NCBI GenBank assembly: GCA_021789355.1
Contig: JAJYJR010000295.1
Span: 1-7,193 of the forward strand
DNA from: Chloroflexota bacterium
GTDB lineage: Bacteria > Chloroflexota > Limnocylindria > Limnocylindrales > CSP1-4
Length of the DNA stretch: 7,193 nucleotides
Direction: 5' to 3'
A program made the position numbers and the translations under genes. How positions within the stretch are numbered: the stretch's first letter is position 1; each line of letters begins with the position of its first letter. The notes below the pieces were generated by a model, which was not told the DNA's origin, did no database searches, and was given only the letters and a program-made list of their open reading frames with translations. Of this stretch, positions 1 through 6,633 are shown piece by piece.

Positions 1-2
1 AA

Positions 3-336
3 GGGGGTGGTGCCGTTGGCCTGACCGCGCTGCACGACGATCAGCTGGCCGTCGGGATGGACATCACGTGTCCGCCGAGATGGAGGTCAGCTGTCCGCCT
101 ACGAGGAAGTCCCGCTGTCCCTTGACATGCCGATGCTGCCGCTGAGCCGGGAGATCGACCAGCTGGATCGGCTGAAGAAGTCGCTCGCGGCGTATCGCTT
201 GGTGTTCGGTCAGCCCCGACAGGAAGACCTGTTGGCGTATCTCCGTGAGCGAACACCGAACGCGCAACTCGAGCCGTATCTTGATGCCCTGCGCATCGAC
301 CTGGCTCCGCCTGGCGTCCGAGGAGGAGCGACGTGA
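3..336 (+). pseudogene. 3' end of an unidentified large gene, apparently frameshifted
   Basis: The gene enters from the left edge and stops at TGA 334-336. The tail is coherent in frame 1 from about 85 to 336, with a charged, Leu-rich stretch containing LDRLKKSLAAYRLVFGQPRQ followed by EDLLAYLRER. Upstream, frame 3 (3-68) reads sensibly as GLTALHDDQLAVGMDIT, and frame 2 supplies SAEME at 71-85. Two single-base deletions, near 69-70 and in the GAGG at 83-86, would join these into one continuous protein. ATG 127 is a poor independent start, because the nearest purine-rich stretch (GAGGAA, 103-108) lies about 18 bases upstream. From memory, this ending resembles the C-terminus of large helicase-like proteins in defence islands, but I cannot name the family with confidence. 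It could be a decayed gene or an intact gene with consensus errors. Confidence 0.5.
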
Positions 337-624
337 ACCGCACCGTGTCGGGGGGCCGAGGAATCTGGGGAAGACCATGCCCGTCCGACCACCTGAACGC
401 ATGTGCCGAGAGATGACGTCCAAGAGGGCTGGGCAACACGAGTTCGCAGCTCAGCATCTCGTCGAGGTCCTCGGCGGTCCGACGGCGCGATCCATGTGCG
501 GCGATCTCGGCCTTCCGCGCGAGCACGTCCGCTGCGTTGGCGCTGCGGCTGCTGTTGACCCACATGCTCGAGCACTGTTGAACCATCACTGGGATTCGCT
601 GGCGCGCGGATCGGAGGGTCGGCG
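337..624. other. Gap with no convincing gene; weak minus-strand coding trace at 431-586
   Basis: No + strand frame reads as convincing protein here. The + frame open from 245 to 628 overlaps the upstream tail, ends inside the TTG start of the next gene, and its codon endings are mixed. On the - strand, from ATG 586 down to about 431, 43 of 51 codons end in G or C and the peptide looks protein-like, for example NAADVLARKAEIAAHGSRRR. That start has no Shine-Dalgarno sequence (upstream bases AGCGAATCCC), and the reading loses character below 430. It may be a remnant of an unknown gene or a chance reading. No clear promoter or terminator is visible. Confidence 0.3.
613..618 (+). promoter_or_regulatory. 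Ribosome binding site deciding a TTG start
   Basis: GGAGGG lies six bases before TTG 625. This strong Shine-Dalgarno match fixes the start of the large helicase gene at an unusual TTG codon. Downstream reading is strongly coding from that point. The TTG overlaps a TGA of another frame (TTGA, 625-628), but that upstream frame does not look like a real gene, so translational coupling is doubtful. Confidence 0.7.
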
Positions 625-3600
625 TTGACGAATGAAGACCCGGCCGACCTGACTCGCCGGGCGAGAAACCTCGTCGAGTTCCTCCGACGCCTGACGCAGA
701 TGAAGACTGCGACGGTGCGGGACATCGACCAGTACGAGGACATCGTCTGGTTCGCGGATGTTCCCGAGCTGCCCGGCAGCCACTGCGTCACGCACGCAGG
801 CCACTCAGACGATGTGGATTGGATCGCGGTGGAGCGGCCGCACATTCCGTCGCGGCCGCAGCCGCCGATCGCGCTCTGGGGTTGGCTCCTAGACGATCGC
901 GAGCCCACGTCCGAACCCGAACTGCGCGAGCCCGAGGAGGGCGAGCCGCTCCCCGACAGCGTGGTGGCGGCGTACGACGACTACCTCGACGCGTGGCGTG
1001 CGTGGAGCGCCAAGTACGGGCCGCGACTGCCGCTGCTGGGGCTCTACGAGCATCTCTTCCGGATCCGACAGCAGGCCGATCAGCTCGGTGAGCGGTATGA
1101 GGTGGTGGTCGGGGCCGGCCTGGTGCTGGTCCCCGACGGGCACGCTCGGGTGCGCCGGCACCTCGTCACCATGCGGGCGGAGGTCCTCTACGAGGCGCAG
1201 ACTGGCCGGATCACCGTCCGGCCAGCCGCGGACGGCATCGGGATCCAGCTCGAAGACGAGATGCTCGATCCCGAGCTCATCCCCCCAAAGCAGATCCGCG
1301 ACAGCGTGTACGCGATCCTCGAATCCGCCGGCTCGGATGTGTGGAGCGGGACCGTGCTGGCGGGCGCGGTGACGATGTGGACGCAGGCGATGCGACCGGA
1401 CGCCGTCTTCGATCCGCGCCTCGACGCTCCCCCCATGCCGCAGGAGGGCGTGCTCGTAGCACTCGCGCCGGCACTGATCGTCCGCAAACGAACGGCACGC
1501 TCGCTGCTGGCGTTCTATCAGAAGGTGGACGGGCAACTCGAGGGCGGCAACCTCGTGCCCGCGCTTGTCGCTGGTCTCGTGGCAGAACCCGACGGCGGTC
1601 CAACCGAGGAGGCCCAGGCCGCCCGTGGGCCGTTCGTGGCAGAGGACGACGAGCTGTATTTCCCGAAGCCCTTCAATGCGGAGCAGCGCGAGGTGCTTCG
1701 TCGGCTGGTCGGATCCGACGGAGTCGTCGTCGTGGGGCCGCCCGGCACGGGAAAGTCCCACACCATCGCCAATCTGGTCTCGCACCTGCTCGCGAACCGC
1801 CAGCGCGTGCTGGTCACAAGCCACACCAGCCGCGCGCTCCAAGTCCTGCTCGACAAGTTGCCCGACGAGATCCGTGCGCTCTCGGTGAGTCTGGTCGGCG
1901 ACGGCCGAGCCGGGATGCGCGAGCTCCAACGGTCGGTGAGTACGATTGTCAACCGCTCGAACGATCCGGACTGGCAGACGCCGAAGATTGACCAGCGGAC
2001 GGCGCGCTACCGGCAGCTCAGGGACAGAGCCCACGAGGAGCGCAGACGGCACCTGGCGGCGATCCGCGCGGTCCGCGAGGGCGACGCGAAGGTGCACGAG
2101 CCCGGCATTGGCCACTACCGGGGCACGCTCTCTGAAATCGCCGCGCAGATCGCCGATGAGCGCGAGGCGTTCGGATGGGCATCGAACATGCTCGGCGACG
2201 CACCGGTTCTCACCGACGCGGAGGGTGCGGAGCTCGCGGGACTCGCTCGGTCCATCACCACCGACGTGGAGGCGAGCGCGCGTGTCCCCATACCGGATCT
2301 GTCGTCGAGCGAGGATTTCGCCGACCTATGCCGGCGTCGGGCTGAGCTCGAATCCACGGTGGGCAGCGCCACCGAGAACAGCAAGCAGCCATATGCGGAG
2401 ACCCTGGCCGCGGCCTCCCACGCGGACCGATTGGCACTGACCCAGGCGATCGACCGCCTTGAGCGAGCCCGAGCTGCCGTCGCGGTCGGTGAGGCGTGGG
2501 AGCTCGCCGCGTTCGTGGACGCGCTTTCGGGGTCAGTGGCTAGGTGGCACGAACGGAAGGCGCGTACCCAGGACTGGATCTCGTCGCTCCGGGAACGAGC
2601 CGCCGTTGCTGACGGGCTCGTGGTGACCGGCACACTCGGGGCGGAGCCTCTCGCCGCCCGGGCGGCCGTCGAGACCCTGCTGGCTCGCCTCTACGCCGGG
2701 AAGGGTTTGGGCATCGGCCCGTTCAGGCCCAGATTCGTGAAGGATGCCCGGGTCGCCCTTGGATCGGTCCGTGTGAACGGCCAGGAACTGGTCTCCGTGG
2801 CCGCGCTCACACAGCTGCGGGCCTGGGTTGACGTTCGCCTCACCGTCGAACGCGCTCGCACGGCGTGGGCGGGGGAGGGTCGCATCTCGGGCGACAGCGG
2901 CCTCACCGTGCTGGCTGAGCTCGAGGAGCTCGATCCGGCGCTTGACCGCGTGCTCGCCGCTGAACGATGTCGCGCGGACATCGTATCGGCGATCACCGGC
3001 ATGCCCGGCCTGCCCTTGCCGGCGTGGGCGGACGGTGGCACATGGCTGACGCTTCGGAGGGCCGCCCTCGGGGTGGACGCACGCGCCGCCCTCGAGGACG
3101 CGGAGCGCGAGCTCGCCGGCCTTCGTGCCCGGGCCGAGGCGACGGTCATCGCCGATCCCGGAGACCTGGTCCCCGCGGTGTTGGCAGCGATCGACGACCG
3201 GGACCCTAAGGCGTTCGCGGCTGCGAGCGCGGCGGTCGCGCAACGCCGACTGATCGCCTCGCAGATCCAGCGGCGCGACGATCTGGTCAGCCGCCTTGCG
3301 ACGCAGGCGTCCGAGCCCACGCTTGCCCAGCTCGTCGACGACGGGCCGTGGGGCGAACGGCTCGCCCGGTACGAGGCGGCCTTCCGGTGGGCCAAGGCCG
3401 AAGACTGGCTCACGGACATGCTGGACGTTTCATCGGGCGGAGGCGTCACCCGCGTCGCGGCGCTGAACGATGAGATACGGGGTCTGACCGCATCGATCGG
3501 TGAGCATCTCGCCTGGCGCGCCTGCCTTGCCGCACTGACCCCGGCGCAGAAGATGCACCTCACGCTCTACCAGAAGGCGATGGCGAGGTACGGGCAGGGC

Positions 3601-4152
3601 AAAGGCAAGTACGCCGCGACGCATCTGGCCGCCGCCCAGGCAGAGCTGGAGAAGTGCCGGGGGGCGGTGCCGGCGTGGATCATGCCGACGTATCGGGTCG
3701 CCGAGTCGCTGTCACCAGCGTCGGATGCGTTTGACGTCGTCATCGTCGACGAGGCGAGCCAGTCGGGCGTCGACGCGCTCTTCCTGTGGTGGCTGGGCAA
3801 GAAGGTTGTGATCGTCGGCGACGACGAGCAGATCAGCCCGGACGCCGTAGGTCTCGATCAGGAGCCCGTCTTTGCGCTGAGATCTCAGCTACTCCACGAC
3901 CAGCCGATCGGGAGCGTCATCACCCCGATGACGAGCCTCTTCGACCTCGGCGAGATCGCCTTCACTGGCAATCGCACCCACCTGCGCGAGCACTTCCGCT
4001 GCATGCCGGAGATCATCGCCTTCTCGAACCGCATCTCGTATGCCAGCGCTCCGCTCATCCCACTGCGACAGTTCGGCGCTAACCGGCTGCCCCCCTCCGA
4101 TCGGTGCACGTCGCCGGTGCGACACGCTCGGACGGCGTGCGGGGCAACGTGA
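625..4152 (+). CDS. Large superfamily 1 helicase, N-terminal part (frame broken at 4090-4095)
   Basis: This is the first 1175-codon part of an SF1 helicase of the Upf1/Dna2-like (COG1112) type, presumed to use ATP to move on or unwind nucleic acid. Residues 1 to about 345 form an unrecognised N-terminal region. The helicase core follows: Q-motif-like FNAEQRE at 350-356, Walker A GPPGTGKS at 371-378, motif Ia TSHTS at 398-402, Walker B DEASQ at 1042-1046, motif III GDDEQISP at 1065-1072 and motif IV-like LREHFRCMP at 1120-1128. About 640 residues lie between Ia and Walker B, including charged, coiled-coil-like helices near 465-495 and a GKGKYA stretch just before Walker B. After Pro1157 the frame diverges and ends with 18 unrelated residues at TGA 4150-4152. 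Motifs V and VI are found only in the next frame, so this product alone would lack a complete ATPase site. TTG 625 with GGAGGG is the start. No signal peptide or membrane segment is seen, so it is expected to be cytoplasmic. Confidence 0.88.
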   Translation: MTNEDPADLTRRARNLVEFLRRLTQMKTATVRDIDQYEDIVWFADVPELPGSHCVTHAGHSDDVDWIAVERPHIPSRPQPPIALWGWLLDDREPTSEPELREPEEGEPLPDSVVAAYDDYLDAWRAWSAKYGPRLPLLGLYEHLFRIRQQADQLGERYEVVVGAGLVLVPDGHARVRRHLVTMRAEVLYEAQTGRITVRPAADGIGIQLEDEMLDPELIPPKQIRDSVYAILESAGSDVWSGTVLAGAVTMWTQAMRPDAVFDPRLDAPPMPQEGVLVALAPALIVRKRTARSLLAFYQKVDGQLEGGNLVPALVAGLVAEPDGGPTEEAQAARGPFVAEDDELYFPKPFNAEQREVLRRLVGSDGVVVVGPPGTGKSHTIANLVSHLLANRQRVLVTSHTSRALQVLLDKLPDEIRALSVSLVGDGRAGMRELQRSVSTIVNRSNDPDWQTPKIDQRTARYRQLRDRAHEERRRHLAAIRAVREGDAKVHEPGIGHYRGTLSEIAAQIADEREAFGWASNMLGDAPVLTDAEGAELAGLARSITTDVEASARVPIPDLSSSEDFADLCRRRAELESTVGSATENSKQPYAETLAAASHADRLALTQAIDRLERARAAVAVGEAWELAAFVDALSGSVARWHERKARTQDWISSLRERAAVADGLVVTGTLGAEPLAARAAVETLLARLYAGKGLGIGPFRPRFVKDARVALGSVRVNGQELVSVAALTQLRAWVDVRLTVERARTAWAGEGRISGDSGLTVLAELEELDPALDRVLAAERCRADIVSAITGMPGLPLPAWADGGTWLTLRRAALGVDARAALEDAERELAGLRARAEATVIADPGDLVPAVLAAIDDRDPKAFAAASAAVAQRRLIASQIQRRDDLVSRLATQASEPTLAQLVDDGPWGERLARYEAAFRWAKAEDWLTDMLDVSSGGGVTRVAALNDEIRGLTASIGEHLAWRACLAALTPAQKMHLTLYQKAMARYGQGKGKYAATHLAAAQAELEKCRGAVPAWIMPTYRVAESLSPASDAFDVVIVDEASQSGVDALFLWWLGKKVVIVGDDEQISPDAVGLDQEPVFALRSQLLHDQPIGSVITPMTSLFDLGEIAFTGNRTHLREHFRCMPEIIAFSNRISYASAPLIPLRQFGANRLPPSDRCTSPVRHARTACGAT
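4090..4095 (+). other. Frameshift site: run of six C inside the helicase gene
   Basis: In frame 1 the codons are CTG CCC CCC TCC (L-P-P-S), leading to a stop at 4150. In frame 3 the codons from 4095 are CTC CGA TCG GTG CAC (L-R-S-V-H), which continue as coherent protein for more than 700 residues. One extra C in the run gives LPPLRSVHVAGATR across the join with no stop, for a total of 1884 residues. A -1 slip of the ribosome on the C run would give the same product. Two small stem-loops follow (4110-4114 with 4119-4123; 4123-4127 with 4135-4139), but there is no Shine-Dalgarno-like stimulator upstream. A consensus error or a true one-base deletion is the simpler reading. Confidence 0.85.
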
Positions 4153-6278
4153 ACCGGGACGAGGCGCACGAGGTGGCCGAAGCCATCGTTGAGTGCATTC
4201 GCCAACCCGAATACGACGACAAGACGATGGGCGTGATCAGTCTCATCGGCGAGAACCAGGCCCGGTACATCGAGCGCCTGCTCCTCGAGCGTCTCGGCCC
4301 CGACGAGATGCTTCACCGCAAGATCAAGTGCGGTGACGCATACGCCTTTCAGGGCGACGAGCGCGACGTGATGTTCCTGAGCATGGTCACCGCGCCGACC
4401 GACAAGGGCAACAGGCACCCCGCCCTCACCGCGGACGTCTATCGGCGGCGGTTCAACGTCTCGGCGAGCCGCGCGCGCGATCAGATGTGGCTGTTCCATT
4501 CGGTGACCCAGGCGGATCTCAACCCCGATTGCCTCCGCTGGAAGTTGCTCGAGCACTTCGCCCATCCCACCACCGACAACGACGCCCCCGATCTCGGAAC
4601 TGTGACCGAGCGGGATCCGCACCCTGGCTTTGACAGCCTGTTCGAGCAGCGGGTGTATCTGCGGATCAAGGGCCGTGGATACCGCGTCCGCCCCCAGGTG
4701 CCTGCCTACGGCTACTTCATCGACTTGGTGGTCACCGGGGGCGAAAGCCGGCTGGCCGTGGAGTGCGACGGCGACGAATGGCACGGGCCCGAAGCTTTCG
4801 AGCATGACCTTGGGCGTCAGCAGGACCTCGAGCGTGTCGGGTGGCGGTTCGTCCGCATCCGCGAGAGCGAGTTCTACCTCGATCCCGAAGCCGCGCTCCG
4901 CCCGCTTTGGGAGAAGCTCAACGAGGTTGCTATCCGGCCGTTCGGTGCGCCGGCTGAGCCCGGAACGCTGGAGATGCCGGAGGCCATCGACTCGACCGAC
5001 ATCGAGTCGATGGTGGAGGCCATGCTCGACCCGTTTGCCGGCGCCGGAGAGCCGCCAACGGCGGCCGAGGTGGCGCTGCCTCCCAACGCCTCCGCCGTCG
5101 CCGAGCCGGAGCCACCCGCTGCGCGTGTATGGGTGGATGAAGCCACACGGGCGCCGTCGTCAGTCCGCGCCATCGCGACGCCTCAGCTGCCCGCATCGGG
5201 GGTCGAGATGGCCCCGTACCTGTCGTGGGCGCCGCAAAGGCTCGGCGACCCACGGGAAAGCCGACAGTCGGAGCTGGAAACGGCGTTGCTCAGCGTGGTA
5301 TCGGCGGAGGGACCGGTGCTGGCACATCGGGCATATCGCCTCATCCTGCAGGCGGCTGGGTACCATCGACTGACCCACTCGGTTGTCTCCCCGCTGAACA
5401 AGGCGGCCGTCAGAGCCGAGCGAGAGGGCCGCCTGGTGGCCGTGCCGTCCGGCGTCGGCACCTCGCTCACCGACCGCGTACTCCGGCTTCCGAGCCAACC
5501 TCCCGTCGTCGTTCGCGAAAGGGGTCCTCGGGATCTCGTGGAGGTGCCCGCGTCCGAAATCCAGGAGGTTGCCCGGCAGATCGGCCGCGGGGCATACGTG
5601 CCTGGCGACCGCGACCTGCTGCGCGACATCCTCAATCAGTACGACCGGGTCGCGCTGACAAACGCCGCGGCGACGTATCTCGAGAAGTGCCTCCAGGCCG
5701 TGGCGCCACTCGGGCCGGAACCCGTCACCCAGCAACCCATCTGGACTCGGCCGATCCCTGCCGCGCCGTCCATCCCCATGTCCGAAAGCGGCGCGACGGT
5801 CGCGCGCCCGCAGGTCCCCGCCCATCCTGGGCCGGACTTCAAGAGGATCCTCGCCGACACCATCGCCCGGGCACAGAACCTGCCCGCGGCCTCTCGTAGC
5901 CGTCTCGCCGCGGAGTGGCTCGACGAGGAGAACGAGGGCCACCGCGGCAAGGCCCTTGAGGCAGCGATCTCGGTCGGCGCACCGCGAGAGTGGAGCGCCG
6001 TCGCGCGCATCGTCTCGAGCACCCTGGCGGATTGGCCGGCCGCGGCGCGTGGGGCAGTCGTTGATGCGGCGATTGCGCTGTCTGCCGTCGGGGCTCCGGA
6101 ACACACGGCGCCACTTCTGAAGCCGTGGCAGTCGGCCCTCCACGCGCGGACCGACGGCGCCGCTGCCGGCACCAAGCCCGACGTCGCCCTGTGCCCGCAC
6201 GGGCATCCGATGGGGACATGTCCGTACGTCGTGTGTCGCGGCCACTTCCTTGGGGGCATCGCTCTGGACGAGATCTAG
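4104..6278 (+). CDS. Helicase C-terminal part fused to Vsr/MTES_1575-like nuclease, DUF3320-like domain and Cys/His tail
   Basis: This continues the helicase in frame 3. The GTG at 4104 is only the first possible start in this frame and has no Shine-Dalgarno, so separate translation is unlikely. In repaired numbering, helicase motif V is QGDERD from Gln1243 and motif VI is NVSASRAR at 1278-1285. A nuclease of the Vsr/DUF559-like REase_MTES_1575 type follows at about 1336-1435: Glu1341 in FDSLFEQRV, Asp1367 in YFIDLVV, and Glu1380/Asp1382 in VECDGDEWH, then RQQDLERVGW. These acidic residues form a PD-(D/E)XK-like set that should cut DNA. A Pro/Ala-rich linker (about 1440-1545) leads to a DUF3320-like winged-helix region (about 1550-1694, containing SAEGPV). 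Next come a second Pro-rich linker, a helical region (about 1738-1830) and a Cys/His cluster at 1857-1874. It ends at TAG 6276-6278. The family assignments are from motif recognition; a role in phage defence is inferred from the architecture and neighbours. Confidence 0.85.
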   Translation: MHVAGATRSDGVRGNVNRDEAHEVAEAIVECIRQPEYDDKTMGVISLIGENQARYIERLLLERLGPDEMLHRKIKCGDAYAFQGDERDVMFLSMVTAPTDKGNRHPALTADVYRRRFNVSASRARDQMWLFHSVTQADLNPDCLRWKLLEHFAHPTTDNDAPDLGTVTERDPHPGFDSLFEQRVYLRIKGRGYRVRPQVPAYGYFIDLVVTGGESRLAVECDGDEWHGPEAFEHDLGRQQDLERVGWRFVRIRESEFYLDPEAALRPLWEKLNEVAIRPFGAPAEPGTLEMPEAIDSTDIESMVEAMLDPFAGAGEPPTAAEVALPPNASAVAEPEPPAARVWVDEATRAPSSVRAIATPQLPASGVEMAPYLSWAPQRLGDPRESRQSELETALLSVVSAEGPVLAHRAYRLILQAAGYHRLTHSVVSPLNKAAVRAEREGRLVAVPSGVGTSLTDRVLRLPSQPPVVVRERGPRDLVEVPASEIQEVARQIGRGAYVPGDRDLLRDILNQYDRVALTNAAATYLEKCLQAVAPLGPEPVTQQPIWTRPIPAAPSIPMSESGATVARPQVPAHPGPDFKRILADTIARAQNLPAASRSRLAAEWLDEENEGHRGKALEAAISVGAPREWSAVARIVSSTLADWPAAARGAVVDAAIALSAVGAPEHTAPLLKPWQSALHARTDGAAAGTKPDVALCPHGHPMGTCPYVVCRGHFLGGIALDEI

Positions 6279-6596
6279 TCGGAGGTGCTCGCCATCGGCG
6301 TGCGAGGCCAGGCGCGTGCTTTGTGGGAGACAGCCCATGTAACCTCGGTCGGTGGCGCCACACAACGCGGCACGGCCCTCGGTATCCTCGGAGTTGACAA
6401 GACGCTCCCCGACGTACGAGAGGCCGGCAGAGGGGTGTTAGTCCGTGAGGGGCGAGGGTTGGCGGAAGTCGCAGAGAACGGTTATTCGTGTCGTTGTTCC
6501 GCAACACTCGGAGGCGGACGGACGGTGATTCTCGTGCCGAAGCGCCACGTCGGTGTCACGGCCAGCCGCGCCGTTTGCGGATTGGATCGCCGATGA

Positions 6597-6617
6597 TGCC
6601 GCGCGCGTGCCGCGGCA
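6597..6617 (+). repeat. Inverted repeat and palindrome just upstream of the hsdM ribosome site
   Basis: TGCCGCG (6597-6603) pairs with CGCGGCA (6611-6617) across a 7-base loop. The same right arm is also half of the perfect palindrome TGCCGCGGCA (6608-6617). The element touches the Shine-Dalgarno of the next gene, so it could form an mRNA hairpin or be an operator. In DNA this GC-rich, chance occurrence is also plausible. Confidence 0.35.
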
Positions 6618-6623
6618 GGGGAG
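6617..6623 (+). promoter_or_regulatory. Ribosome binding site for hsdM
   Basis: AGGGGAG ends ten bases before ATG 6634, a slightly long but acceptable spacing. It supports ATG 6634 over the in-frame GTG at 6607, which has no comparable upstream sequence. Confidence 0.55.
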
Positions 6624-6633
6624 CCCCGCCGGC

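Larger units (their letters stand above)
6279..6633. other. Intergenic region before hsdM with palindromes
   Basis: No convincing gene is seen. The + frame open from 6285 to 6596 has no good ribosome site at its start and an unconvincing product. Structure includes the perfect 10-bp palindrome GTGGCGCCAC at 6352-6361, a short TGGG/CCCA stem near 6323-6336, and TTGACA at 6394-6399. The last matches a -35 box, but only a weak TACGAG lies 15 bases further on, so a promoter there is not established. No stem followed by a T run marks a terminator after 6278. The region probably carries the hsdM promoter and separates two independent modules. Confidence 0.45.

Noticed and set aside
245..628. + strand open frame of 127 codons ending in TTGA overlap with the helicase start
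   Set aside because: It overlaps the coherent tail ending at 336, its codon endings are mixed, and its peptide shows no domain character. The overlap with TTG 625 is probably chance.
889..2115. Long minus-strand open frame opposite the helicase
   Set aside because: Shadow of a strongly coding GC-rich + strand gene that carries recognisable helicase motifs. The minus product shows no family.
2910..2940. GAGCTC repeated twice around GAG, near 2918-2932
   Set aside because: Explained by the coding repeat Glu-Leu-Glu-Glu-Leu with preferred codons.
4085..4140. Programmed -1 frameshifting as the main explanation of the broken gene
   Set aside because: The C run allows slippage and two small stem-loops follow. 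However, there is no upstream Shine-Dalgarno stimulator, the first stem begins about 15 bases after the run, and a single missing C explains everything. Kept only as an alternative.
3885..4805. Minus-strand open frame spanning the frameshift
   Set aside because: Shadow of helicase motifs IV-VI and the nuclease, all recognisable on the + strand. Its openness across 4090 reflects GC content, not a gene.
5160..6365. Minus-strand open frame of about 400 codons
   Set aside because: Lies opposite the well-coded C-terminal helicase region. The product is Arg/Gly-rich without motifs.
6394..6420. TTGACA as a sigma70-type promoter
   Set aside because: The -35 match is perfect, but the only -10 candidate (TACGAG) matches poorly and the spacing is 15. 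Noted in the gap entry rather than called.
6285..6596. + strand open frame in the gap before hsdM
   Set aside because: No good ribosome site, no recognisable motif and a product that does not look like a folded protein.
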